Under the pieces are notes generated by a model that had not been told where the DNA came from, searched no databases, and saw only the letters and a program-made list of their open reading frames with translations. Below are positions 17,250-25,794 of a DNA stretch of 39,479 nucleotides, piece by piece. Every line of letters begins with the position of its first letter. Position 1 is the stretch's first letter. The position numbers were made by a program, and so were the translations under genes. The stretch is from CAZLFQ01 sp964625465 (GTDB lineage Bacteria > Pseudomonadota > Alphaproteobacteria > Rickettsiales > Midichloriaceae): the NCBI GenBank assembly GCA_964625465.1, contig CAZVFD010000013.1:1-39479 (forward strand). The letters are read 5' to 3'.

Positions 17250-18537
17250 CCAAGCAATGGTGACCAGGCTGGGTCTGATGCATCGGTTGGTGTTTCAATC
17301 TTGCGCTCATTAAAGCCAGTAAGGTCTACAGCGAAAAGTTGATAGCCTTGCCCTTGTTGTTGACGAGAGAACATAATCACTCTTCCATTTGGCGACCAAG
17401 TTGGTCCTTCGTCCATCCAGCTTGAAGTCAAAAGTCTTTCACCGCTTCCATCTGGGCGCATAACTCCAATATAGAATGTACCACCTTTCTTTTTGGTAAA
17501 GGCAATGAAATCTCCTCGTGGAGACCACACTGGGGTTGAATATGTGCCATCTCCAAAGCTAATTCGTTTCTGTCCACTGCCATCTCTATTCATAATATAT
17601 ATTTGAGTTGGGCCACCCCTGTCAGATGTGAAAGTAATTTGCTTACCATCTGGAGAATAAGAAGGTGAGGTATTGATAGTACCGACGCCACTAGTTAATT
17701 TATTAAGTCTTTGATCGTTTAAACCGACTTCAAAAATATCTGTTGTACCGTCTCTTGCTATGGACATAATTGCGTGGTTTCCTTCAGGAGAAAACGAGGT
17801 GAAAAAGACATTCCAGGAAAATTACCAATTAATCTTTGGTTGCCTGTTCCAATGTCTAATAAGAAAACTTGTGGTGTTCTATTTTTATAAGACATGTAGA
17901 TTGCTCTTTGCGATTTAGGGTCAAATCTTGGTGTTAATACCAAATGATTGCCATCTGTCAAGTCCATATAATTCGCACCATCTTGATCCATTATTGCAAG
18001 TTTCTTAATCCTTTTTTTAAGTGGGCCAGATTCAGAGATGAACAATAATCGAGTGTCAAAATAACCTTGTTCACCAGTTAATCGTTTATAAATTATGTCT
18101 GATATTTTATGCCCAGCTCTACGCCACGCTTTTTCAGGCATAGTTAATGCGGAGCCTTCTATTTGAGCTTCCGTATTTGGATCCCATAATCTAAATTCGA
18201 TGGTAATTTTATCTCCATTTTTGGTTATCTTTCCAGATGTAACTGCGAGTGCTCCTAGTTGTCTCCAGCTAACGTGCGTTGGAACTTTGTCAATTGTAAG
18301 AGTTTCTAAAAATGAATTGCTTTCTAATGGTCTAAAAATGCCTGAACTTTTTAAATCCTTCTCAATAATTTCTTTGATTTGAGTTCCAAGGCTATCTTCT
18401 CCTCCATTCGTACTATAAAAGTTATTAACGGCAATTGGCATTGGATCGACGTTTCCTTGCGTAATATCAATTTTCAAGACTGCATATGCATTTGAATAAA
18501 AAAGAATGAATGGAATTAATAATAGTTTTCTTAACAT
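17246..18537 (-). pseudogene. tolB: TolB, split by a one-base frameshift
   Basis: TolB is the periplasmic beta-propeller of the Tol-Pal system that maintains the outer membrane during division. The upstream frame (18537 to 17758) has a signal peptide ending 'SNAYA', the N-terminal domain and the first propeller strands. The downstream frame (17767 to 17246) continues with 'ARDGTTDIFEV', 'SYSPDGKQITFTSD', 'VWSPRGDFIAFT' and 'TWSPNGRVIMFS' blades. The frames join if one T is restored to the T4 run (AAAA at 17791-17794 on the plus strand), giving 'SFSPRFSPEGNHAIMS'. So a single homopolymer base is missing. It may be a genuine mutation, a slippage site or an assembly error. The second frame's ATG overlaps the first frame's stop, so re-initiation is conceivable, but the break falls inside the propeller. 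tolQ, tolR, tolA and pal are not in the window. Confidence 0.9.
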
Positions 18538-18638
18538 AGCTCACCTATAATTAGTTAATGTCATATTACATGTTTTTGGAATTTGTATAAAGCAAATCTT
18601 GTGTTATCTTCTTTTTAACAAGTGTTTGAAGTAAAAAA

Positions 18639-19751
18639 GTGTCTCAGCTATATCACGAAAGGAATATTGCAAATAAATTAAAAGATTTTAGCTGGTTTTT
18701 ACTATGTGCAGTCACGTTCCTGACTTTTTTAGGAGTAGCTCTATTATATTCAGCAGCGCAAGGAGACCTAGATCCATGGGCTGGAAAGCAGCTGTACATT
18801 GCTCTTATATTTGTCCCGGTGATGATATTTATAGGGCTGATTGATATTTCGGTTTTTTATAGAAATGCCTATCTGGCATATTTTGTTGGGCTTGCCTTGC
18901 TCGTCGTTGCTGAGATTATTGGACATAAGGCAATGGGTGCACAAAGGTGGATTCGGATAGGTTTTATTAACTTTCAGCCATCTGAAATTATGAAGTTGTT
19001 TGTAATAGTTGCTTTAGCCAAATATTTTCATGATGTTCACAATAGTGAAATTGGTCGAATTACTACTCTTTTCATTCCTACTATAATAATCTTGCTCCCT
19101 GCAGTTTTGATATTAAAGCAACCCAATTTAGGCACTGCATTAATTATCCTGATGATAGGCGCTGCGATGTTCTTTTTGGCAGGCGTAAAGACTTGGAAAT
19201 TTATAACTGGTATTATCTTGGGGGTAGGGGCGCTCCCAATAGTATGGCACTTTATGCATGATTATCAAAAGCGAAGGGTGCTGACTTTCTTAGATCCTGA
19301 AAGTGATCCGTTGGGAGCTGGGTATAATATTATTCAATCTATGATTGCCATAGGTTCAGGTGGTGCTTTAGGAAAAGGGTTTGTACAAGGAACTCAAAGT
19401 CAGTTAAGTTTTTTACCTGAGAAACAGACAGATTTTGTCTTTACCATTCTAGCCGAGGAATTCGGTTTTGTTGGTGTTTTATTCATGTTTGCTCTTTGTG
19501 CTGCTATAATTGTATATGGCTATTTTGCAGCTCTGGCAGTTAAAACTCAATTTGGCAGGCTTGTCGTGGCTGGAGTTATAACCCTTTTCTCGCTACATGT
19601 GCTGATTAATACAGCTATGATAGCGGGGTCAATCCCAGTGGTGGGTACACCATTTCCTTTCTTCTCCTATGGTGGCTCCAATCTAATAACGATGCTACTA
19701 GGGTTTGGTTTGGTGTTGTCGGCTAGCTCAAAATCTGAAAGATTGAAGTAA
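18639..19751 (+). CDS. rodA: Rod shape-determining protein RodA
   Basis: A 370-residue SEDS-family polytopic membrane protein, the peptidoglycan glycosyltransferase of the elongation machinery working with PBP2. About ten hydrophobic segments are present. Family motifs include 'GAQRWIRIGFINFQPSEIMKL', 'LKQPNLGTALIIL', 'QKRRVLTFLDPESDPLGAGYNIIQSMIAIGSGG' in parts, 'LPEKQTDFVFTILAEEFGF', and 'GTPFPFFSYGGSN'. The 'R.L.FLDP..DPLG.GYN' wording favours RodA over FtsW. GTG at 18639 is the start. The gene is divergent from tolB, with about 100 bases between them. Its presence implies retained rod-type wall growth. Confidence 0.94.
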   Translation: MSQLYHERNIANKLKDFSWFLLCAVTFLTFLGVALLYSAAQGDLDPWAGKQLYIALIFVPVMIFIGLIDISVFYRNAYLAYFVGLALLVVAEIIGHKAMGAQRWIRIGFINFQPSEIMKLFVIVALAKYFHDVHNSEIGRITTLFIPTIIILLPAVLILKQPNLGTALIILMIGAAMFFLAGVKTWKFITGIILGVGALPIVWHFMHDYQKRRVLTFLDPESDPLGAGYNIIQSMIAIGSGGALGKGFVQGTQSQLSFLPEKQTDFVFTILAEEFGFVGVLFMFALCAAIIVYGYFAALAVKTQFGRLVVAGVITLFSLHVLINTAMIAGSIPVVGTPFPFFSYGGSNLITMLLGFGLVLSASSKSERLK

Positions 19752-19818
19752 AATTCAAGCTAATCCATGGTTTATGGTGTTCAATTTTCTCTTCTTATAT
19801 TTAATTATCTGATTGCCA

Positions 19819-19847
19819 TTGAAAAGAGTATTTTTTAGCACTATAAT
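19819..19847 (+). promoter_or_regulatory. Consensus-like sigma70 promoter for the BI-1 family gene
   Basis: TTGAAA (19819-19824), a 17-base spacer and TATAAT (19842-19847), ending 32 bases before the ATG at 19880. Its geometry matches the promoter at 9791-9819. Confidence 0.75.
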
Positions 19848-19879
19848 TATACTGTAAATAATTTATTGTAGGTTTTCCT

Positions 19880-20590
19880 ATGGACTATACTAAGACAAAT
19901 TTTCAAGCTCAGTCAGCTACAAGAGTTGATGAAGGGCTAAGGTCATATATGCTTGCTGTATATAACTATATGGCGATTGCATTAGGGATTACTGGCGTTG
20001 TTGCATATGCAGTAGCATCGTCTGATTCATTAATGCATTTACTTTTTGGCACTCCTTTGGCCTATGTTGTAATGTTCGCACCTTTGGTTTTTGTGTGGTT
20101 CATAATGCCTAGAGCGATGAATATGAGTTTATCAAACGCTCAATTTTGCTTCTGGACCTTTGCAGCGATTATGGGAATATCTTTTGCGACCATTTTTGTG
20201 GCTTTCACAGGTACAAGTATAGCGAGAGTCTTCTTTATAACGGCAGGTACATTTGGTGCTATGAGTATATATGGCTATACAACTAAAAAGGATCTATCTG
20301 GTTGGGGCTCTTTCCTATTTATGGGGCTTATTGGTCTGATCTTAGCATCTTTGGTAAATCTGTTCTTGCAAAGCTCTGCTATTTATTTCGTTACTTCATG
20401 TATTGGAGTTATAATTTTTGTTGGCTTAACAGCTTATGATACTCAAAGAATAAAAGATACTTATTATCATGTTGCTGGTGGACATGCTGAAATGGTAGGA
20501 AAATATGCGATTTTTGGTGCTTTAGAATTGTACTTAGATTTCGTTAATATGTTTATATATCTACTAAGATTATTTGGTGAGAGAAAATAA
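19880..20590 (+). CDS. Bax inhibitor-1 (YccA/YbhL) family membrane protein
   Basis: A 236-residue protein with about seven hydrophobic helices and the BI-1/UPF0005 signature: 'LRSYMLAVYNYMAIALGITG' at the N-terminal side and the late 'GLTAYDTQRIKDTYY' followed by 'IFGALELYLDFVNMFIYLLRLFG'. Bacterial members are inner-membrane proteins; some are calcium-leak channels, and YccA modulates the FtsH protease. The conserved aspartates of the pore region ('YDTQ', 'YLDFVN') are present. It is transcribed alone between its own promoter and a strong terminator. Confidence 0.92.
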   Translation: MDYTKTNFQAQSATRVDEGLRSYMLAVYNYMAIALGITGVVAYAVASSDSLMHLLFGTPLAYVVMFAPLVFVWFIMPRAMNMSLSNAQFCFWTFAAIMGISFATIFVAFTGTSIARVFFITAGTFGAMSIYGYTTKKDLSGWGSFLFMGLIGLILASLVNLFLQSSAIYFVTSCIGVIIFVGLTAYDTQRIKDTYYHVAGGHAEMVGKYAIFGALELYLDFVNMFIYLLRLFGERK

Positions 20591-20612
20591 ACTAAGACAA
20601 CAATCATTGATC

Positions 20613-20642
20613 AAAAAAAGGTGGGTATATCCCGCCTTTTTT
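20613..20642 (+). terminator. Rho-independent terminator after the BI-1 gene
   Basis: GGTGGG (20620-20625) pairs with CCCGCC (20631-20636) around a TATAT loop, flanked by seven A's on the left and six T's on the right. The T tract follows on the plus strand; the A tract makes it potentially bidirectional. Confidence 0.88.
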
Positions 20643-20645
20643 AAT

Positions 20646-20674
20646 TTTACAATTTTATTTCTGCATTCTATACT
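20646..20674 (+). promoter_or_regulatory. Putative promoter of the cycM operon
   Basis: TTTACA (20646-20651), a 17-base spacer and TATACT (20669-20674), each one mismatch from consensus. It lies just after the terminator and 29 bases before the GTG start of cycM, so it likely drives cycM and the genes behind it. Confidence 0.6.
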
Positions 20675-20703
20675 GAAAACATTATCATGATGATGGCGTT
20701 GCT

Positions 20704-21267
20704 GTGAAAGAAAATTTTGAGTTTGACAAATTATTAGTTTCAATTGCTCTTAGCGTGTTTATATTCATATTTAGCGCGAATATGGGCGGCTTTCTATATA
20801 GAACAAAACAAATCCCAGATAAGAAAGGTCTAGAAGTTGAAATAGTTGAAGCTGGCGCTTCCGATGGCGCAGCAGCTGGACTGCCAGAGAAAATAGAAAT
20901 GGGCAAAATAATGGCTGCCGCGGTTGTTGACGCTGGTAAAGCTGTTTTTAATAAGTGTGCAATTTGTCATACAGTAGGAAAGGGTGAAGCTAATAAAGTT
21001 GGGCCTAATCTATGGGGTATTGTAGGTGCAATAACTGCTCAACATAAAGATTTCCAATATTCATCGGCTATGGCTGCAAGAGGAACTGAAGGAAAGAAAT
21101 GGACATATGAAGAACTTTATAGATATTTATATTCTCCTAAGAAACATGTCCCAGGAACAAAAATGGCTTTTGCTGGCTTAAAAAAAGATGAAGATAGGGC
21201 TAATGTTATAGCTTATCTAAGATCTTTATCTGATAGTCCACTACCATTACCACCTGAAGAAAAATAA
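20704..21267 (+). CDS. cycM: Membrane-anchored cytochrome c (CycM type)
   Basis: A 187-residue class I c-type cytochrome with an N-terminal membrane anchor (about residues 8-30, 'LLVSIALSVFIFIFSANMGG') and a haem-binding 'CAICH' at residues 85-89, followed by 'VGPNLWGIVG'. The axial methionine is probably in 'PGTKMAFAGL'. This architecture is the CycM/cytochrome c552 type that carries electrons from the bc1 complex to an aa3-type oxidase in alphaproteobacteria, including Rickettsia. A GTG start at 20704 is used. A Pro/Ala/Glu-rich linker separates anchor and haem domain. NfeD follows after 13 bases. Confidence 0.9.
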   Translation: MKENFEFDKLLVSIALSVFIFIFSANMGGFLYRTKQIPDKKGLEVEIVEAGASDGAAAGLPEKIEMGKIMAAAVVDAGKAVFNKCAICHTVGKGEANKVGPNLWGIVGAITAQHKDFQYSSAMAARGTEGKKWTYEELYRYLYSPKKHVPGTKMAFAGLKKDEDRANVIAYLRSLSDSPLPLPPEEK

Positions 21268-21280
21268 TAAGGTTTAAATT

Positions 21281-21733
21281 ATGAGTTTCAATCCAGATTT
21301 TTGGTTTATTTTAGGTCTAATACTAATTGTATTAGAAGTTGTTTTGGGTTTTACAATTGTATTGTTATTTACAAGCTTGGCAGCATTTACAATGGGATTT
21401 ATCATGTTTGCTCAGCTTGCAGTGTTTACCAATATTTACTGGCAGTGGGCGGCTTTTTTTGGACTGACGTTTTTTTGGGCACTCCTGCTATGGAAGCCCC
21501 TCAAGAAACTTAAAAATCGTAATAATGGAGAATCTACAGGGTTTCAAAACTATTTTGGCCAAACTGTAGAAGTTGTAAATAATGACTTAGTAAAAGGTAA
21601 ATTGGGCGCAGCAAAATGGTCTGGTACAACAATTAGAGTGATGTTGCACCCAGAGTACCCAGAAGAGACTTTAAAAGTTGGTGGTTCTGCAAAAATCATC
21701 GATATTAGAGATAACACGTTTATAATTAGATAG
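21281..21733 (+). CDS. NfeD-like membrane protein
   Basis: A 150-residue short-form NfeD protein: two or three N-terminal hydrophobic segments (about residues 8-75), then a C-terminal OB-fold-like domain ('GQTVEVVNNDLVKGKLGAAKW', 'GGSAKIIDIRDNTFIIR'). Such proteins are nearly always encoded beside a stomatin/SPFH gene and are thought to act with it in a membrane microdomain; that is exactly the arrangement here, with the SPFH gene eight bases downstream. No ClpP-like protease domain is present, so it is the truncated class. Confidence 0.88.
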   Translation: MSFNPDFWFILGLILIVLEVVLGFTIVLLFTSLAAFTMGFIMFAQLAVFTNIYWQWAAFFGLTFFWALLLWKPLKKLKNRNNGESTGFQNYFGQTVEVVNNDLVKGKLGAAKWSGTTIRVMLHPEYPEETLKVGGSAKIIDIRDNTFIIR

Positions 21734-21741
21734 AGGAATTT

Positions 21742-22677
21742 ATGGAATCATCAGGGATTGAATTTGGCTATTTCGTAGTACTATTCGCATCTGTAATAAC
21801 CTTTTTTATGGCTGTGAAAACTGTTCCACAACAAGAAGTATGGATTATTGAACGCTTGGGGAAATATAATAAATCTCTTGAAGCTGGGATCAATTTTATT
21901 TTACCATTCATAGATAAAGTTGCTTATAAGCACACTTTAAAAGAAAGGGCTATAGATGTCGCTGAGCAGACTGCAATTACGAACGATAACGTAACCTTAA
22001 GTCTTGATGGTGTTCTGTATGTGCGTGTGATTAACCCACGTGATGCTTCGTATGGCGTAGAGAATCCGTATTATGCAGTGTCTCAATTGGCGCAAACTTC
22101 AATGCGCTCGGCGATCGGTAAAATGCATTTAGATAAAACATTTGAAGAAAGAGATTCCCTGAATACCCAGATAGTGGCTACCATTAATGAGGCTGCAGCG
22201 AATTGGGGTATTCAATGTATGCGCTATGAAATTAAAGATATTAAGCCCCCAGTAACAATTTTAAAAGCTATGGAATTGCAAGTTGCTGCAGACAGACAAA
22301 AGCGTGCTCAAATTCTTGATTCTGAGGGTAAGATGCAAGCTCAAATCAATGCTGCTGAAGGCGCAAAAAGGGAAACAGTGTTAAAGTCAGAAGCTGCATT
22401 AACTGATCAAGTTAATAGAGCTAAAGGTGAGGCTGAAGCCATATTAACAGTTGCAGAAGCTACAGCTAAAGGTATCGAAAAAGTTGCGAAAGCCATTGAA
22501 ACCACTGGTGGTAAAGATGCGGTTGGATTAAGAATCGCTGAGCAATACATGGATGCGTTTAAAGGTCTTGCAAAAACTAATAATACACTTATCCTTCCAG
22601 CTAATGCTAATGATGCTGGATCGATGGTTGCACAAGCTTTGACAATCTTTGATTCAATAAAAAATAAGGACAAATAA
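21742..22677 (+). CDS. qmcA: SPFH domain stomatin-like protein (QmcA type)
   Basis: A 311-residue stomatin/prohibitin-family protein: N-terminal membrane segment ('YFVVLFASVITFFMAV'), SPFH domain with 'VWIIERLGKYNKSLEAGINFILPF' and 'ERAIDVAEQTAITNDNV', then an Ala/Glu-rich coiled coil ('AEGAKRETVLKSEA') that drives oligomer formation. Family members form large membrane rings that influence FtsH-type proteolysis and membrane order. It is paired with NfeD upstream. Length and motifs are those of bacterial paraslipin/QmcA. It looks intact. Confidence 0.92.
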   Translation: MESSGIEFGYFVVLFASVITFFMAVKTVPQQEVWIIERLGKYNKSLEAGINFILPFIDKVAYKHTLKERAIDVAEQTAITNDNVTLSLDGVLYVRVINPRDASYGVENPYYAVSQLAQTSMRSAIGKMHLDKTFEERDSLNTQIVATINEAAANWGIQCMRYEIKDIKPPVTILKAMELQVAADRQKRAQILDSEGKMQAQINAAEGAKRETVLKSEAALTDQVNRAKGEAEAILTVAEATAKGIEKVAKAIETTGGKDAVGLRIAEQYMDAFKGLAKTNNTLILPANANDAGSMVAQALTIFDSIKNKDK

Positions 22678-22694
22678 AAATTTAAGCCTAAGGT

Positions 22695-23753
22695 ATGGGA
22701 CTAATTTCAAACACACTAAAGCTTTTTGTCAAACCAGTTGAGGTTGTCAAACAAGCGGCTTCTCCATCTAAAATGGGTATTAAAGACCGAATTAATGCTT
22801 GGGTTGCTGATTTAAAAAGACAGCGCGAAGCTTTGAAGGATATAAGGCGTACTAACTACGATCTTGGTTTGACTCATTACTATAAGGGTAATTATTCTGA
22901 TGCGAGGCTTAGATTTAATCTTCTTAAATGGTTTAAGTGCGATTCTCCAGAATTAAATTATTTTATTGGAAGGTGTTATTATGAAGAAGGTAAGGGGGAT
23001 AAAGCTAAGAAGTATTTATCTGATTATCTAGCCTCTTCACATACTCAGTTTAAGCCTGAAGCTGAATTTACAATGACTATAATCTCTGGGAAGTCTGATG
23101 AAATTAAGGCTATTCCCCATTCATTAATTTCTCACTATTATGATCTGGTGTCGCCAGTTTACAATCAAATGTATATTGATAAAGTGCAAGAAAGTCCTCA
23201 AAGCAAGCTATTTACTGTATTAAACAAGTTTTCTACTGAAAAAGGCAAACCTTTTGGTAACAAAGTGCTAGATTTAGGATGTGGTACAGGTGTTTTAGGG
23301 AATTGGTTACGGAAAATTAAGCTTGCCTCTACTATTACAGGTGTGGACATATCTAAGTTGATGCTAGATACGTCTAAAAGTCTGAAATTTGAGGATTTTC
23401 CCGTTTATAACGAGGTGCGTCAATCTGATGTGCTAGGTTACTTAGGTACTCTGGCTCAAGACGTTAAATTTGATATATTTATTGCCTCCAATCTATTTGC
23501 CGCTGAAACACAAATTGAACAGGTGCTAGATCAAGCATTTGGCCATGCAGAGGAAAAAGCCATCTTTGCAATGAGTGTTAAACTACATGATAACCCCGCA
23601 GATTATCGCTTTTACAGCGATGTTGAGGAATTCATATTCAATAAAGACTTCATTCTCAAGGTTGTTGCTAAAAAATGGAATATTTTGCACCAAGAAGAAG
23701 TAACTTTTGTTGACGGCGACGTAGGTATGGTTATTATCCTTCAGAAAAGTTAG
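22695..23753 (+). CDS. TPR-containing class I SAM-dependent methyltransferase
   Basis: A 352-residue protein with two parts. Residues about 50-120 contain helix pairs like tetratricopeptide repeats ('YDLGLTHYYKGNYSDARLRF', 'LNYFIGRCYYEEGKGDKAKKY'). The C-terminal part is a Rossmann-type methyltransferase with motif I 'KVLDLGCGTGVLG' (about residue 190) followed by 'ITGVDISKLMLD' and 'DIFIASNLF'. The TPR-methyltransferase fusion recalls a type seen in alphaproteobacteria ('putative TPR repeat methyltransferase'), whose substrate is not known to me. It follows the SPFH gene by 17 bases and probably shares its transcript. Confidence 0.82.
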   Translation: MGLISNTLKLFVKPVEVVKQAASPSKMGIKDRINAWVADLKRQREALKDIRRTNYDLGLTHYYKGNYSDARLRFNLLKWFKCDSPELNYFIGRCYYEEGKGDKAKKYLSDYLASSHTQFKPEAEFTMTIISGKSDEIKAIPHSLISHYYDLVSPVYNQMYIDKVQESPQSKLFTVLNKFSTEKGKPFGNKVLDLGCGTGVLGNWLRKIKLASTITGVDISKLMLDTSKSLKFEDFPVYNEVRQSDVLGYLGTLAQDVKFDIFIASNLFAAETQIEQVLDQAFGHAEEKAIFAMSVKLHDNPADYRFYSDVEEFIFNKDFILKVVAKKWNILHQEEVTFVDGDVGMVIILQKS

Positions 23754-23812
23754 TTAGCGTTAACTATTTATTTACAATTTATATGCTCAAATCGAGGTTA
23801 GGATAGTATTTT

Positions 23813-24610
23813 ATGAGTTATTTTATGAGGAAGTTGAGCTGTATTCTAGCCGCGTTTTTAATGGTTTTCCCAGAATTTGTTACTTTAGCACAAGATGCAA
23901 CGTCTGGAATTGCAAAAGGTGATAAATCTTCAATAGAGAATGTCAACCTTAAGGAAGCATCAAGCTATTCAGAGGATGAATTTAATGTAGGTACGGAAGA
24001 TACGTATACCATAGATGACCCATTTGAGCCATTTAATAGAGGAATGTTTACTATTAATAAAGGTTTGGATACGATCATTTTGAAGCCTGCGGCGCACGTT
24101 TATAGGGAAGTAGTACCTGAAGTAGGTAGGGATAGAGTTGATAGCGTATTTGCAAACATGAAAGAACCTGTGAATATTTTGAATTCAGCTCTTCAAGGTG
24201 ATGGTGATAAAGTTGCAAGATCAACTGGTAGGTTTCTTGTAAACACCATACTTGGAATCGGAGGCTTATTTGATATCGCCAGTCTTGCTGACGGTCTAGA
24301 GCCTGTAAATGAAGATTTTGGCAAAACACTTGGTCATTATGGGGTAGACACTGGTCCTTATATTTATTTACCACTTATAGGCCCATCTTCGCCAAGAGAT
24401 TTGGTTGGTAAAGCTGCTGATATCGCATCAGACCCGTTTATATATAGCGTTCATAAAGACGGAGTTTATGTTAGAGATGGAGTGAGAACAATAAATACAA
24501 GAGAATCTTTGCTTGAGGTTACAGATAGTATTGAAGAAACATCTATAGACGAGTATTCTACTATTAGAAGTATATACGCTCAAAAACGTCGAGGAATAAG
24601 AAATGATTAA
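23813..24610 (+). CDS. mlaA: MlaA (VacJ) phospholipid-transport protein
   Basis: A 265-residue MlaA family protein, the outer-membrane component that removes mislocalised phospholipids in the Mla pathway. Hallmarks: 'DPFEPFNRGMFTINKGLD', 'VNILNSALQGD', 'GRFLVNTILGIGGLFDIA', 'EDFGKTLGHYGVDTGPYIYLPLIGPSSPRDLVG' in parts. The N terminus has a signal-like hydrophobic stretch ending near 'TLAQDA', but no lipobox cysteine after it; the only early cysteine precedes the hydrophobic core. So it may not be lipidated, unlike E. coli MlaA. A second ATG lies four codons in. The end overlaps mlaC by eight bases. Confidence 0.92.
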   Translation: MSYFMRKLSCILAAFLMVFPEFVTLAQDATSGIAKGDKSSIENVNLKEASSYSEDEFNVGTEDTYTIDDPFEPFNRGMFTINKGLDTIILKPAAHVYREVVPEVGRDRVDSVFANMKEPVNILNSALQGDGDKVARSTGRFLVNTILGIGGLFDIASLADGLEPVNEDFGKTLGHYGVDTGPYIYLPLIGPSSPRDLVGKAADIASDPFIYSVHKDGVYVRDGVRTINTRESLLEVTDSIEETSIDEYSTIRSIYAQKRRGIRND

Positions 24611-25184
24611 GAAAGCTTTAGCAATTCTGATATTAACCACTACTAATTGTTTAGCTAGTGCTGAAGTAATTACAGAAGTAAATAAGTTTGTTCAGTCCAC
24701 ATCTGACAAAGTTATGAATATCTTAGAAAAAGGTAGTAGTGATTCAGATAAGCAAGCAAAGCTGACAAATCTTTTTGTCGAAACAGTAGATGTGAATTGG
24801 ATTGCGCGCTTTGCAATTGGTAAGAATTGGCAGTCTATGAATGAAAAGCAGCAAAGTGAATATTTGGCTAATTATAGGAAGTATTTAATTTCGTCCTATG
24901 TGCCAGTTTTTAAAAAGTATAATGGTCAGAAAGTTTTGATTAAAAATATAAACCCAGTGGGTAATGATCAATATGTTGTAACTACTGAAATACAGTCTGA
25001 AAACTCGGGCGTGCCTTATAAAGTAGAGTATAGAGTTAAGAAAGTAGATAGCCAGTTTAAAGTTAGAGACATTATTGCTGAAGGCGTGAGTATGATCAAT
25101 ACTCAACGTTCTGATTTTGGTAGTATAGTCGCCGAAAAAGGATTGGTGGCTCTAAATCAAGATCTCTTAGCTAAAGCCAAATAA
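24603..25184 (+). CDS. mlaC: MlaC periplasmic phospholipid-binding protein
   Basis: A 193-residue MlaC/Ttg2D family protein. A signal peptide ('KKALAILILTTTNCLASA') directs it to the periplasm. It has the family core 'DVNWIARFAIGKNWQSMNEKQQSEYLANYRKYL' in segments, 'YVPVFKKYNGQKV' and 'FKVRDIIAEGVSMINTQRSDFGSIV'. MlaC shuttles phospholipid between the outer-membrane MlaA and the inner-membrane MlaFEDB transporter. The start overlaps mlaA by eight bases, so the pair is coupled. The MlaFED genes are not in the window. Confidence 0.93.
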   Translation: MIKKALAILILTTTNCLASAEVITEVNKFVQSTSDKVMNILEKGSSDSDKQAKLTNLFVETVDVNWIARFAIGKNWQSMNEKQQSEYLANYRKYLISSYVPVFKKYNGQKVLIKNINPVGNDQYVVTTEIQSENSGVPYKVEYRVKKVDSQFKVRDIIAEGVSMINTQRSDFGSIVAEKGLVALNQDLLAKAK

Positions 25185-25186
25185 AT

Positions 25187-25789
25187 ATGAATAATAAAAG
25201 CAAGAGTGCTAGTTCTTCGCCTACTTCAACGACGGCTGTTGGGACAGTGTATGGTTCTCTGGATGATCTAACGTTTCCAGCTTCCAGCTCTTCTACCTCT
25301 GCACCGGTTAAACCTGTTGGGACGGTTTATAGTACATTAGATGAGATGCAGCCTCGTAGAATGCTGCCTAGATCAGTAAGTAAAAGAGGTGATTGCACAC
25401 CTACGGAATTAGAAGTTCTACAAGGAATAGCCTCATTACTTGGAATACACAATATTGATAGTAAAATTAAGCCGATTAAATTAATTTGGGATATTGCACA
25501 GCAGGAAGGGAAGTATTTAGGCGGTTTTCATAAGTTTTTAAGTGACCTTAAAGCTAAGATTCAGGGAATTATAGAGAGAGCTAGTGCTGGCGACATAGCA
25601 AAAATCAAAAGTTTTTTTGCTGATAATATGATTTTTAATCAAGCTCAGGCAAATGCACTCCATGCTGTGGTTTTTAAATCTGAACAACTTATTAAGAATG
25701 TTGAAAAAGGTAAGCTAACTTTAGAACAATTAAACGATATAGCTGCCAAAATACCAAGCCAAATGAATTCACAAGGTAGGGGATTCTAA
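25187..25789 (+). CDS. Unknown protein with tandem TVYxxLD motifs
   Basis: A 200-residue protein I cannot assign to a family. Residues 1-60 are Ser/Thr/Pro-rich and probably disordered, and contain two near-copies of one motif: 'VGTVYGSLDDL' (Tyr22) and 'VGTVYSTLDEM' (Tyr48), 26 residues apart. Residues about 70-195 look helical ('ELEVLQGIASLLGI', 'KLTLEQLNDIAAKI'). There is no signal peptide or membrane helix. The motif has the Thr-x-Tyr-x-x-Leu form of eukaryotic tyrosine-phosphorylation sites (ITSM/ITIM-like) and loosely recalls EPIYA-type motifs of bacterial effectors. It begins two bases after mlaC and is convergent with another effector-like gene. A host-targeted effector is possible; that is inference. 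Confidence 0.7.
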   Translation: MNNKSKSASSSPTSTTAVGTVYGSLDDLTFPASSSSTSAPVKPVGTVYSTLDEMQPRRMLPRSVSKRGDCTPTELEVLQGIASLLGIHNIDSKIKPIKLIWDIAQQEGKYLGGFHKFLSDLKAKIQGIIERASAGDIAKIKSFFADNMIFNQAQANALHAVVFKSEQLIKNVEKGKLTLEQLNDIAAKIPSQMNSQGRGF

Positions 25790-25794
25790 AAAAT

